Shown in pieces: positions 19,350 to 28,431 of a stretch of DNA of 64,000 nucleotides. Position 1 is the stretch's first letter. The number at the start of each line of letters is the position of its first letter. The notes beneath the pieces are model-generated. The model saw only the letters and a program-made list of their open reading frames with translations, was not told where the DNA came from and searched no databases. The position numbers and the translations under genes are program-made. Source of the stretch: Hyphomicrobium sp. (GTDB taxonomy: Bacteria; Pseudomonadota; Alphaproteobacteria; Rhizobiales; Hyphomicrobiaceae); the NCBI RefSeq assembly GCF_019744875.1, contig NZ_JAIETU010000005.1, forward strand, positions 744,001-808,000, read 5' to 3'.

Positions 19350-19760
19350 CTAGTTCACGCGCCGCGCCGCGTCGTACGGGCTGTCGAGCGAGAAGGCAGG
19401 GATGGCGACATCGAACAGGCGGCCACCTTCGTCGATCATCTGGTAGCTGCCGACCATGATGCCGGAGGGCGTCGAAAGCGGGCAGCCGGACGAGTAGGTG
19501 AACGACTGGCCGGGCGGGATGACGGGCGTCTGACCGACGACGCCGGGGCCGCGAATTTCGTCGGTCTTGCCGTTGGCGTCGGTGATGCGCCAGAGGCGGC
19601 TTTTGAGCTGAACGGAGTGCTCGCTCTCGTTGGCGATCTCGACGGTGTAGATCCAGAAAAAGTAGGCTTCTTCCGGCGTCGACTGCTCGTCGGAATACTC
19701 GGGCGATACGCGGATGCGTACCCCTTCCGTCACCTGCTCGTAGGGTATGTCGTCGCTCAC
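19350..19760 (-). CDS. apaG: ApaG domain protein
   Basis: This 136-aa single ApaG/FN3-like beta-sandwich protein has 'YFFWIYTVEIANES', 'LKSRLWRITDANG' and the glycine-rich 'GPGVVGQTPVIPPGQSFTYSSGCPLSTPSGIMVGSYQM', all family signatures. Its biochemical role is unsettled in bacteria (linked to Co/Mg resistance and Ap4A metabolism through its E. coli neighbours). Here it precedes argE by ten bases. No signal peptide is present. Confidence 0.95.
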   Translation of the reverse strand: MSDDIPYEQVTEGVRIRVSPEYSDEQSTPEEAYFFWIYTVEIANESEHSVQLKSRLWRITDANGKTDEIRGPGVVGQTPVIPPGQSFTYSSGCPLSTPSGIMVGSYQMIDEGGRLFDVAIPAFSLDSPYDAARRVN

Positions 19761-19876
19761 GGGGGCTGCTGCCTCTCGGTTTCGCGAGCATTACCACGCA
19801 CGCACGCGCAGACGTCAATGATTTCAAACCGCCCCGCCTCGCTGCCAGTCCTGGGCCGCCAGTCCGGGGCCGCGCG

Positions 19877-21094
19877 TCAGGATGTGCGCGCGGCCTTCAC
19901 GGCCTCTTCGAGGTCGGCGGCGAGATCGTCGGCGCTTTCGAGGCCGATCGAGAGGCGGAGCATGCCGTCGGTGATGCCGAGTTCGGCGCGTGCCTCGGGC
20001 CCGATGCGGTAGTGCGTCGTGGTCGGCGGGTGCGTGATGATCGACTTCGCATCGCCCAGGTTGTTCGAAATCTTGATGATCTTCAATGCGTTCTGGAGCT
20101 TGAACGCGGCGTCCTTGCCGCCCTCGATCTCGAACGCGATCATCTGGCCGCCGCCCGTCATCTGCTTCTTGACGATTTCCGCCTGCGGATGGTCGGCGCG
20201 CCCGCAATAGATGACGCGGCTTATGCCTGGGAGCCCGGCCAGATGGTCGGCCACGCGGGCGGCCGAGGCGGACTGCGCGCGTACGCGGATCGGCAGCGTT
20301 TCAAGGCTTTTCAGCATAACCCAGGCGTTGAACGGGCTCAGCGACGGGCCGGTCTGGCGAATGAAGTCCTGCAGGTAGTCGGTCAGGAATTTTTCCGAGC
20401 ACAGGATTGCGCCGCCGAGGCAGCGGCCCTGGCCGTCGATGTGCTTCGTTGCGGAATACACCACCACATCGGCGCCGTGGGCGAGCGGGCGCTGCTGCAT
20501 TGGCGTCGCGAAGACGTTGTCGACCACCGTGGTGATGCCGTGCTGGCGGCCGAGCGCGGAGACGGCGGCGATGTCCACCAGGTCGAGCGTCGGGTTGGCG
20601 GGCGTTTCGAAGAAGAAGCCGCGCGTGTTAGGGCGGATCGCGGCTTTCCAATTCTCGATGTCGCGGCCGTCGATCAGGGTCATGGAGATGCCGAAGCGTG
20701 GGCACAGCGTTTCGACGATGTAGCGGCAGGAGCCGAACATGGCGCGGGCGGCCACGATGTGGTCGCCGGCCTTCAGAAAACAGAGCAGGCCCGCGGTGAC
20801 GGCGGCCATGCCGGTTGCGGTGGCGCGGCAGACTTCGGCGCCTTCGAGCAGGCGCAGGCGCTCTTCGAACATGGTGACGGTGGGGTTCGAGAAGCGCGAA
20901 TACTGGAAGCCCGGGTCTTCGTTTTTGAAACGCGCTTCGGCCTGCTCGGCGGAATTGTAGACGAAGCCCTGGGTGAGGAAGAGCGCTTCCGAGGTCTCGC
21001 CGAACTGCGAGCGAAGAACGCCGCCGTGCACGAGCTGTGTCTCGGGGCTCCAGCTTGCGGGGTCGGCCGAGACCGGGGTCTTGTTATTTGCCAT
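19877..21094 (-). CDS. metZ: O-succinylhomoserine sulfhydrylase
   Basis: This 405-aa Cys/Met-metabolism PLP enzyme has the PLP lysine in 'VVYSATKHIDGQGRCLGGAI'. 'TQGFVYNSAEQAEARF' and 'QYSRFSNPTVTMFEERL' are family signatures. The start is ATG 21094 (MANNKTPVSADP) with AAGGA upstream; the longer ORF in the track runs into the riboswitch terminator. The enzyme makes homocysteine from O-succinylhomoserine and sulfide. A SAM-II riboswitch and an intrinsic terminator stand directly upstream, so high SAM should shut it off. Confidence 0.94.
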   Translation of the reverse strand: MANNKTPVSADPASWSPETQLVHGGVLRSQFGETSEALFLTQGFVYNSAEQAEARFKNEDPGFQYSRFSNPTVTMFEERLRLLEGAEVCRATATGMAAVTAGLLCFLKAGDHIVAARAMFGSCRYIVETLCPRFGISMTLIDGRDIENWKAAIRPNTRGFFFETPANPTLDLVDIAAVSALGRQHGITTVVDNVFATPMQQRPLAHGADVVVYSATKHIDGQGRCLGGAILCSEKFLTDYLQDFIRQTGPSLSPFNAWVMLKSLETLPIRVRAQSASAARVADHLAGLPGISRVIYCGRADHPQAEIVKKQMTGGGQMIAFEIEGGKDAAFKLQNALKIIKISNNLGDAKSIITHPPTTTHYRIGPEARAELGITDGMLRLSIGLESADDLAADLEEAVKAARTS

Positions 21095-21133
21095 CGCTCG
21101 TGTCCTTCGCGCGGGCGTATGCCTTCGCCCATG

Positions 21134-21189
21134 AAAAAACCCGGCCGTCCTCCCCGCTTGCATGAGCCAGGGCGGACCGGAAACCGGGT
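21134..21189 (-). terminator. Riboswitch-associated terminator ahead of metZ
   Basis: On the minus strand ACCCGG ... CCGGGT closes a GC-rich hairpin, with a further inner stem (GTCC-GCCC against CGGGG-AGGAC), and is followed by TTTTTT. It lies between the SAM-II aptamer and metZ and is the likely expression platform. Confidence 0.75.
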
Positions 21190-21197
21190 CGCGCGTG

Positions 21198-21255
21198 GGC
21201 CCTCTTTAGCGAGTTGTTTAACGTGGCTGCAAGCCGGCCGGCCAAATCACCACGA
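21198..21255 (-). ncRNA. SAM-II riboswitch controlling metZ
   Basis: Read on the minus strand, the element has stem P1 CGTGG/CCACG. The loop is TGATTTGGCC, the 3' part is CACGTTAAACAACTCG, and GCTAAAGAGG follows. The loop TTTGGC pairs with GCTAAA to form the pseudoknot. This is the SAM-II (metA/metX/metZ leader) consensus and spacing, known mainly from alphaproteobacteria. SAM binding should favour termination at the hairpin downstream. The divergent dCTP deaminase gene starts 112 bases away on the other strand and is not expected to be controlled. Confidence 0.92.
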
Positions 21256-21366
21256 TGCGGGCCGAGATGTCACGCGCGGCCCACGATAGGAGCGGATTAG
21301 CCTCTCCGGCCTCTTGGCGTCAAGAGGCGCTTCGTCTAGGACGCAAGCAGCAAGGGAGCTTCCCCG

Positions 21367-22506
21367 ATGACGCAAGACGCCAAGACCGCCGCAGATACCG
21401 CGCAGCAGACGCCGCTCGGGGCGGCCGCTGCCGCCGGGATTTTGCCGGTGCAGGCCATTCGCGCGCTGATCTCCGGCGGGGCGCTGGCGAGCGGGGAGCC
21501 GACTGAACCCGGGCAGCTTCAGCCGGCCAGCGTCGACCTGCGGCTCGGGCCGAAGGCCTACCGCGTGCGTGCGAGTTTTCTGCCGGGACCGGGCGGGGCG
21601 GTCGCGGACCGGCTCGACGATCTCAAGCTGCACGAATTCGACATCGAGCACGGCGCTGTGCTCGAGACGGGCTGCGTCTACGTCGTGCCGCTGCTGGAGA
21701 GCCTGAAGCTTCCGGACGCGATTTCGGCGTCCGCCAACCCGAAGAGCTCGACCGGCCGCCTCGACGTGTTCACGCGCGTGATCGCGGATGGCGTGTCGGC
21801 GTTCGATCTCGTGCCGGCGGGCTATCGCGGGCCGCTCTATGCCGAGATCTGTCCGCAGACTTTTCCCATCGTCGTGCGCAAGGGCTCGAAGCTGTCGCAG
21901 CTTCGCTTCCGCCATGGCGATCCGCGCGAGAGCGATGCGGGCCTCGAAAATCTGCAGGCTACGCAAACTTTGGTGTCGGGTGCGAAGGCCGACATCCACG
22001 ACGGCATCGCGCTTTCGGTCGCGTTGGTGGGCGACGGCGAGGGGCTGGTCGGCTATCGCGCGCGCAAGCATACGGGCGTGGTCGATGTCGATCGGCCGGG
22101 CGCGTGCGCGGTGGCGGACTACTGGGAGCCGGTGCGCGCGGACGCCAAGCAGCGGCTCATCCTCGATCCGGACCAGTTCTACATTCTGGCGTCGAAAGAA
22201 GCCGTGCACATTCCGCCGACGCATGCGGCCGAGATGATGCCGTTCAATCCGCTGGTGGGCGAATTCCGCGTACACTACGCGGGCTTTATGGATCCGGGCT
22301 TCGGGCATTCGCCGGCGGGTGGTGCGGGCTCACGCGTCGTGCTGGAGGTTCGCTCGCACACGGTGCCGTTCATCCTGGAAGACGGCCAGATCATCGGGCG
22401 GCTGGTCTACGAGCGCATGATGGAAGTGCCGGAAATTCTCTACGGCCGCGACCTCGGCAGCAACTACCAGGCGCAGGGGCTGAAGCTGAGTAAGCATTTC
22501 AGATAG
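21367..22506 (+). CDS. dcd: dCTP deaminase, duplicated-barrel form
   Basis: The 379-aa product is about twice the length of ordinary Dcd. It is built from two dUTPase-fold halves: the first has 'ASVDLRLGPKAYRV', 'KSSTGRLDVFTRVIADG' and 'GYRGPLYAEI'; the second has 'YAGFMDPGFGHSP' and 'VVLEVRSHTVPFILEDGQIIGRLVYERM'. This is the 2'-deoxycytidine 5'-triphosphate deaminase family typical of Rhizobiales. It converts dCTP to dUTP for thymidylate synthesis. AGGGAG precedes ATG 21367. It is divergent from metZ. Confidence 0.88.
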   Translation: MTQDAKTAADTAQQTPLGAAAAAGILPVQAIRALISGGALASGEPTEPGQLQPASVDLRLGPKAYRVRASFLPGPGGAVADRLDDLKLHEFDIEHGAVLETGCVYVVPLLESLKLPDAISASANPKSSTGRLDVFTRVIADGVSAFDLVPAGYRGPLYAEICPQTFPIVVRKGSKLSQLRFRHGDPRESDAGLENLQATQTLVSGAKADIHDGIALSVALVGDGEGLVGYRARKHTGVVDVDRPGACAVADYWEPVRADAKQRLILDPDQFYILASKEAVHIPPTHAAEMMPFNPLVGEFRVHYAGFMDPGFGHSPAGGAGSRVVLEVRSHTVPFILEDGQIIGRLVYERMMEVPEILYGRDLGSNYQAQGLKLSKHFR

Positions 22507-22559
22507 GGCTCAAGCCGGTCGGATACCTCGACCGTTGCACGCACGGATGGTGGCGTGGG

Positions 22560-22577
22560 TGCCGGCCTTCGCCGGCA
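22560..22577. repeat. Short palindromic hairpin (intergenic)
   Basis: TGCCGGC-cttc-GCCGGCA is a perfect 7-bp stem with a tetraloop in 'GTGGGTGCCGGCCTTCGCCG', a type of short palindrome scattered in proteobacterial intergenic DNA. It lies between the convergent dcd and arsR-type genes and may act as a weak bidirectional terminator. Confidence 0.5.
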
Positions 22578-22624
22578 TGACGTTGTTTTGGCTCGGTGGC
22601 GGCTTTGCGTGGACGGCCGAGAGG

Positions 22625-22966
22625 TCAGGCCTTGTCCGCGTCGGGGCAGACGAGGGGCTTGGCGGCTTTCAGGATGGCGTCGATCACGCCGGGAAAGCGC
22701 GCGTTGATCTCGTCGAGGCGGATAGAGTTCACGACCTCGGTGCCGCGGCGCTCGGACTGGATGAGGCCCGCTTCGCGCAAAATCTGGAAATGATGCGACT
22801 GGGTCGACTTCGGCACGTGCGAGGGCGCGGCCTTCGAACAGTTCAGAGGACAGTCTCCGGCCGCTAAGCACCGCACGATCTCAAGGCGCATCGGATCGGC
22901 TAGCGCGTAGAGAACGCTTTCCAATTTCAGGTCTTCCGACGCGGGGTGGAGCAGGGGTCTTTGCAT
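22625..22966 (-). CDS. ArsR-family transcriptional regulator
   Basis: This 113-aa winged-helix repressor has 'VLYALADPMRLEIVRCLA' (helix 1-2) and the recognition helix 'KSTQSHHFQILREAGLIQSERRG', characteristic of ArsR/SmtB. Cys residues occur as 'CLAAGDCPLNCSK' before the recognition helix; the CVC metal motif of ArsR proper is missing, so a thiol or redox signal or another ligand is possible. It is divergent from an SDR oxidoreductase. A dyad TAGTTC-N9-GAACTA lies between them, suggesting that it represses both. Confidence 0.88.
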   Translation of the reverse strand: MQRPLLHPASEDLKLESVLYALADPMRLEIVRCLAAGDCPLNCSKAAPSHVPKSTQSHHFQILREAGLIQSERRGTEVVNSIRLDEINARFPGVIDAILKAAKPLVCPDADKA

Positions 22967-23000
22967 GCCCGATATATGGCCGACCCTAGGTGAAATTCAA

Positions 23001-23021
23001 TAGTTCGATAGTCTTGAACTA
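23001..23021. promoter_or_regulatory. Operator-like dyad between arsR-type and SDR genes
   Basis: TAGTTC-gatagtctt-GAACTA is a 6-bp perfect inverted repeat lying 35 bases upstream of the regulator start, in a locally AT-rich stretch. It is the probable binding site of the ArsR protein. Confidence 0.55.
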
Positions 23022-23168
23022 CCGGAATGCCGTCCCTATCTGGGGTTCAGCCGATGCTTTGCTCTCGCCGGTGCCGCCTTCGGATGGGGGGATCTCCAGT
23101 CCAGGCGCACCCTGACGCCGGCCCCCTCTTTCGCGGGATTAGCGAATGAAAAAGCTGGAGAAATTCAT

Positions 23169-23942
23169 ATGTCTCGTCCCCTTGAAGGCAAAGTTGCGCT
23201 GGTTACGGGCGCGAGCCGCGGCATCGGCCGCGCCGTTGCGCAAAGGCTTGCAGCTGACGGCGCACTGGTCGCAGTCCACTTCGGACGCAATCAGTCTGCC
23301 GCGACGGAAACCGTCTCGGCCATCACGGCCGCGGGCGGCTCCGCGTTCGCCATCGGATCCGACCTTTCCGCCAAGAATGGCGTGAAGGTGCTCTTTTCCG
23401 CGCTGGATGAGGAGCTCAAGGCGCGTAACGGCTCGACGAAGCTCGACATCCTCGTGAACAACGCAGCGGTTGCGCCCTTCGTCAATTTCGAAGGCACGAC
23501 CGAGGAGGTGTTCGACGAGATCTACACGGTGAACGTCAAGTCGGTGTTCTTCGCCACGCAGGAAGCCGTCAAACGCATCCGGGACGGCGGGCGCATCGTC
23601 AATCTCACGAGTGCTGTGGTGCGCACGCCGGTTCTGGACGCGGCGGCCTACTCCATCCTCAAGGCGCCGATCGACAATCTGACGAAGGTGCTCGGCCAAG
23701 TGTTGGGTGAGCGCTCGATCACGGTCAACGCAGTTGCGCCTGGTGTGATCGAAACGGACATGTCCGCTGCGTTCGCGCGCGATCCGGCGATGGCTGAGGC
23801 CGTCAAGGGCAAGCAGGCGCTGAAGCGGATCGGGCAGCCCGAAGACATCGCGGATGTGGTCGGCTTCCTTGCCGGCCCCGAAGGGCGCTGGGTCACCGGG
23901 CAGGTCATAGAAGCCTCGGGCGGCTCGGGTTTGACGTTCTAA
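23169..23942 (+). CDS. SDR-family oxidoreductase
   Basis: This 257-aa classical short-chain dehydrogenase has the cofactor motif 'TGASRGIG' (residues 14-21), 'NNAAVAP', catalytic Ser in 'NLTSAVV', and 'YSILK' as the YxxxK motif. 'EASGGSGLTF' ends the protein in the FabG-like manner. The substrate cannot be deduced; the divergent ArsR regulator suggests a stress or xenobiotic carbonyl role rather than housekeeping fatty-acid synthesis. GGAG precedes the ATG. Confidence 0.9.
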   Translation: MSRPLEGKVALVTGASRGIGRAVAQRLAADGALVAVHFGRNQSAATETVSAITAAGGSAFAIGSDLSAKNGVKVLFSALDEELKARNGSTKLDILVNNAAVAPFVNFEGTTEEVFDEIYTVNVKSVFFATQEAVKRIRDGGRIVNLTSAVVRTPVLDAAAYSILKAPIDNLTKVLGQVLGERSITVNAVAPGVIETDMSAAFARDPAMAEAVKGKQALKRIGQPEDIADVVGFLAGPEGRWVTGQVIEASGGSGLTF

Positions 23943-23953
23943 CGCGTTTTGCG

Positions 23954-24116
23954 TGACCCGGCTTTCGTCCGGGTGACGGAGCATGCAGTGCGCCGGCTTC
24001 CCCCTGTCCCCCAGCGGCGGCTGCTCACACGCCCCCTCCTGGTCCACGACCCGCGCGCCGTACGCAGGCGCGCGTCTGGCCCAGGACGCTCCGTCACCCG
24101 CACGAAGGCCGGGTCA
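23954..24116. repeat. Long imperfect inverted repeat between SDR and dapE genes
   Basis: Arm 1 (23954-23982, beginning TGACCCGGCTTTCGTCCGGG) and arm 2 (24088-24116) are reverse complements over 29 bases with two mismatches, separated by 105 bases of GC-rich sequence. Each arm is itself a near-hairpin (GTGACCCGG/CCGGGTGAC). It occupies a convergent gap and could be a BIME-like palindromic repeat or a bidirectional terminator. Confidence 0.7.
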
Positions 24117-24148
24117 TCCGTTTGTCCGGGGTGGGAGCGAGGGCGACG

Positions 24149-25327
24149 TCACGCTTTCGCGAAGTAGCCGGCGAGAAAGCGCTCGTAGATCGCGGTCAGC
24201 TTTTCGATGTCGGCTACCGACGTGTGCTCGTCGACGGCGTGGATGGTCTTGTTGACGAGGCCGAACTCGATGACGGGGCAGATGTCCTTGATGAAACGCG
24301 CGTCCGAGGTGCCGCCGCCGGTGGTGAGCGCGGGCTTGCGGCCGGTTTCGGTTTCGATGGCGGCGACGAGCGTTTCGACGAGCACGCCCTCGGGGCTCGT
24401 GAGGAAGACGTCGCCGGTTCCGGATACGGTGAGGTCGAAGCGCGCATCGACGGTCGCGGCGGCCGCCGCGACCTGGTCGCGCAACCAGGTTTCGATCGTG
24501 CGGCGGTTCCAGGTGTCGTTGTAGCGAATGTTGATGGTCGCGCGCGCTTCCGCCGGGATGACGTTGGCGGTCCGGTTCGGCACGGAGATGACGGTCGTCT
24601 GCAGGTTCGACGGCTGGAAGTGCGCCGTGCCGCGATCGATCTCGGCGGTGGCGAGCCGATCGATGATGCGCGCGAGCTTCGGGATCGGGTTCTCGGCTTT
24701 CTGCGGATAGGCGGAATGGCCCTGGCGGCCGTGGACGACGATCTCGCCGTTGATCGAGCCGCGGCGTCCGATCTTCATTTCGTCGCCGAGCGCTTCCGGG
24801 TTCGAGGGTTCGGCCACGAGGCAGGCGCTGACCTTTTCGCCGCGTGCGCGCATCCAATCGAGCACCTTCATGGTGCCGTTGATCGAGGGGCCTTCCTCGT
24901 CACCCGTAATCAGGAATGAGATCGAGCCGCGATGCGCTGCAGCGCCCTTCGATGCGAGATGGCGGAGCGCCGCCGAGACGGAGCAGGCGACGCCGCCCTT
25001 CATATCCACGGAGCCGCGGCCATAGAGGATCCCGTCGCGGATCACGGCGGCGAACGGCGGATCGGTCCAGGCGTCGAGATCGCCCGGCGGCACGACGTCG
25101 GTGTGGCCTGCGAAGCAAATGTGCGGCTCGGCTTCCCCGATGCGCGCATACAGGTTTTCGACGTCCGGCGTACCCGGTTCCGTGAACGTCATGCGGTGGC
25201 AGGTGAAGCCCGCTCCGGCGAGCACGGTTTCGAGCAGCGTCAGGGCGCCGCCTTCATGGGGCGTCACGCTCTCGCAGCGCACGAGCGCTTGCGTGAGGGA
25301 TACGGGGTCGAGCGGGTCAAAGGTCAT
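24149..25327 (-). CDS. dapE: Succinyl-diaminopimelate desuccinylase
   Basis: The 392-aa M20 zinc hydrolase has 'CFAGHTDVVPPGD', 'YGRGSVDMKGGVA' and 'LITGDEEGPSINGT', which give the Zn ligands and catalytic Glu of DapE. 'GRQGHSAYPQKAENPI' and 'TTGGGTSDARFIKDICPVIEFG' are DapE signatures that separate it from ArgE. It makes LL-diaminopimelate for lysine and cell-wall synthesis. ATG 25327 matches family N-termini; an upstream GTG (25339) is in frame. It closes a minus-strand cluster begun by dapD. Confidence 0.95.
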   Translation of the reverse strand: MTFDPLDPVSLTQALVRCESVTPHEGGALTLLETVLAGAGFTCHRMTFTEPGTPDVENLYARIGEAEPHICFAGHTDVVPPGDLDAWTDPPFAAVIRDGILYGRGSVDMKGGVACSVSAALRHLASKGAAAHRGSISFLITGDEEGPSINGTMKVLDWMRARGEKVSACLVAEPSNPEALGDEMKIGRRGSINGEIVVHGRQGHSAYPQKAENPIPKLARIIDRLATAEIDRGTAHFQPSNLQTTVISVPNRTANVIPAEARATINIRYNDTWNRRTIETWLRDQVAAAAATVDARFDLTVSGTGDVFLTSPEGVLVETLVAAIETETGRKPALTTGGGTSDARFIKDICPVIEFGLVNKTIHAVDEHTSVADIEKLTAIYERFLAGYFAKA

Positions 25328-25408
25328 CGGGTGCGACACTGGTTGAGGGAGCGCGAGACATAGACGCTCAGGCTTGCGATCGCAATCCGGCGCTTGCCGG
25401 GCGAGACT

Positions 25409-25867
25409 TCAGGCGGTGGGCGTCAAGGGATCTTCGCCATGCCGGTTGGGGCCCTGGGTGCCGCGCACGAACCCATTGTCGACGAAGACGGTCAGCACGA
25501 AGATCGCCAATATCGCGAATACGATTCCGCCCGCGCCGGGCACACCTGCGCCGATTTCCAGACCCAGATGCGGGGCCGCCAGATTGAAGGCATTGGCGGC
25601 TACGAACGTGGGTGCGATCCAAGCCGGCCAGTCGCGGTCGTTGCCCCGCTTCGCGGTGATTGCGGCAAGCGGTATGAGCAGGATCGCCTGCCAGATCGTG
25701 TCCGGCATGTTCGCCGGCGGAAGCACTTCGGCCGTGAAGTATTCGGGATTGAGGATGAGACCTCCGCCGATGTTTAGGATTGCGTAGACGATCAGCCCGG
25801 TCCACCACGCCTTGCGGCCGATGCGCCCTTTGAAGGTGGTCAGCAGATGCCAGAGGCGCATCGGCAT
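25409..25867 (-). CDS. DUF805 membrane protein
   Basis: This 152-aa protein has the DUF805 opening 'TTFKGRIGRKAWWTGLIVYAIL' (consensus F.GR.gR..fW). Its hydrophobic helices are near residues 22-38, 58-72, 84-98 and 108-128, and 'AKRGNDRDWPAW' matches the family's R.hD segment. Function is unknown. It lies inside the dapD-dapE cluster, seven bases after the preceding gene, so it is presumably cotranscribed. M3 (25861) has better spacing to a GGA than M1. Confidence 0.82.
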   Translation of the reverse strand: MPMRLWHLLTTFKGRIGRKAWWTGLIVYAILNIGGGLILNPEYFTAEVLPPANMPDTIWQAILLIPLAAITAKRGNDRDWPAWIAPTFVAANAFNLAAPHLGLEIGAGVPGAGGIVFAILAIFVLTVFVDNGFVRGTQGPNRHGEDPLTPTA

Positions 25868-25874
25868 GTTCCAG

Positions 25875-26627
25875 TTATGCGTGGGGGGCGAGCGCGTCGT
25901 TCGCGGGGCGCGTCGGCATGCGCTGCTGAACCAGCTCGATCTTCTGCCAGATTTTCTGCCCGAGATGGGCGGTCAGCCGCTCGATGTCGCCGACGGCGTC
26001 GACGATGGCGGGATCGCGCAGCTTGTCGGCGTAGAGCGCGGCCACCTTGCTCGCGAGAGACAGCAGCTCCGAGCAGTATCCGAGGTAGCGCAAGAGCTGG
26101 TTGGGCGACATCCCGCGCTCTGGCGAAGATGAGGTGCGCGGCGCGCCGAACGCGCTCGGATCCTTGGTGAGCTGGTGCATGTCGATGACGTGGATGATCG
26201 CGCGCAGCTCATGCAGCGCCTTGAGCGCCTTGTCGCGCCGCCAACGGCTTTCGAGCGTCGAGAGATAGAGCGCGAGACCGCCGAGCACGATCAGGAAGCT
26301 CGTCGCCGAGTCGACGCCCTGCATGATGTTGGTCAGCTCGGTCGAGGTTTCGAGATCGACCGCCTCCCACAGCAGCCATCCGAGCAGCGCGAGGGCTGAC
26401 GCCAGGATGATGGCGACGAAGGTGCGGATCGTATAGTTCGGCCGCGCGATCTGGACGATGGTCGCCGACGTGTGGCGCGCGACCTCGGTCAGCTCGCGGC
26501 TGACGCGCTCAAGGCCCGTTCCCGGAAAACGCTCGGCGACGCGGCGCGCGAGCGTTTCCAAGGTCTCGATGATTTTGCCCGGATCGAGGGAGCGAAACAC
26601 GGGCTTCGTGGCGTTGGGTTGCGACAT
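25875..26627 (-). CDS. Membrane protein of unknown function in dap cluster
   Basis: I do not recognise this 250-aa protein. It has two predicted transmembrane helices near residues 68-90 ('FVAIILASALALLGWLLW') and 107-124 ('ATSFLIVLGGLALYLST'). They are flanked by helical, charged cytoplasmic regions: an N-terminal amphipathic part and a C-terminal 100-residue helical part. It sits 45 bases downstream of dapD and seven bases upstream of the DUF805 gene. Operon membership suggests an envelope role, but no function is inferred. Confidence 0.75.
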   Translation of the reverse strand: MSQPNATKPVFRSLDPGKIIETLETLARRVAERFPGTGLERVSRELTEVARHTSATIVQIARPNYTIRTFVAIILASALALLGWLLWEAVDLETSTELTNIMQGVDSATSFLIVLGGLALYLSTLESRWRRDKALKALHELRAIIHVIDMHQLTKDPSAFGAPRTSSSPERGMSPNQLLRYLGYCSELLSLASKVAALYADKLRDPAIVDAVGDIERLTAHLGQKIWQKIELVQQRMPTRPANDALAPHA

Positions 26628-26672
26628 GGCCGGGTCCGATGGCAGAGGTGCGAGAACCTAGCACGAGCCCCG

Positions 26673-27509
<837 letters not shown>

Positions 27510-27757
27510 GCGCGTCGCCGCCCCGTTTTCGTCGTTCTGTTTGTCGTTCTGTTTCAGGCGGCGTTCATGGAGGCTCGCCAGGGGTCTGTCAATGCTGCCC
27601 CGGGGCTCCGAAAATTCCCGAGGGCGCACCCCGCACGGCAAACGTCGTGTTAACGCGGATGCGCTAATTTGAGGGAACGGGGCTCCGTCTAAGTGCTGCG
27701 CGATACGCGCCGAGGGCTCCCAGCTTTGTTTTTGTAGTGCGTAGGCGGGAGGTTGGC

Positions 27758-28249
27758 GTGCTTGGAGTGCAAGACCTCGGGTCCCGGGATCCGAATGGCG
27801 TCGTGAGGGCTGGTCCCTGGCTGCCGCGCGAGGGCGCCGCGGCGGATGCTGCCATTGCCATCGACCGCCTGACGGCGAAGATCGAGCGGCTGGAGCGGCG
27901 CGAGGAAGCGCTGCAGAAGCAGGTGGCGGAGCTGGTCGAGCTTTCCCACCAGGCCGGACGCTTCCAGGCTTTGGCTGAAAGCCTCCGTAATTCAAGGGAT
28001 TACAAAGTCGAGGAAACCGCCCGGCAGATGCGCGATCTGCGCGGCCGGATCGATGCAATCGAAGGCCCGAAAAGCGACTTCGCCGGGCTCGCGTTCAAGT
28101 CGCTGACCGATATTGGCCGCAAGCTCGGTGAGCTTGATGGGGTCGAATCCCGCGCGGCGACGATGACGCGGCGTTTTCATGCCGCCACCCTGGCCTTCCG
28201 GGTTCTGGCTGTCGGCCTGTTGTGCGTGGCTGCGCGCAGCTCGTTCTGA
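27758..28249 (+). CDS. Coiled-coil protein with C-terminal membrane helix
   Basis: This 163-aa protein of unknown family has a long heptad-rich central region ('[29 protein letters not shown]', and another from about 75 to 105) and a short C-terminal hydrophobic segment ('[14 protein letters not shown]') that could anchor it in the membrane. GTG 27758 lies five bases after GGGAGG and is preferred to the track GTG 27737. It is divergent from dapD. Neighbours do not suggest a role. Confidence 0.65.
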   Translation: MLGVQDLGSRDPNGVVRAGPWLPREGAAADAAIAIDRLTAKIERLERREEALQKQVAELVELSHQAGRFQALAESLRNSRDYKVEETARQMRDLRGRIDAIEGPKSDFAGLAFKSLTDIGRKLGELDGVESRAATMTRRFHAATLAFRVLAVGLLCVAARSSF

Positions 28250-28431
28250 CGCTGGCTAACACGGGCGCGCGATAAGCAGCCTGCGGACCACATTCTGGTC
28301 GTCTCCCCCCGCGCTCTGGCTAGCGATGGGATCCGCACGACTTGAGTAAAATTCTGCCGGCCGAGTTGGCGCCTGCCTTAAGGGGCATTGGGTAGTCTCT
28401 GTGCAGTCCGAAGCTGCAAGGGTCTGCGCAC

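Noticed and set aside
28340-28372. TAAAATTC...GCCGAGT as a FliA (flagellar) promoter for the mini-flagellin
   Set aside because: The spacing between the two half-elements is far too short for sigma-28.
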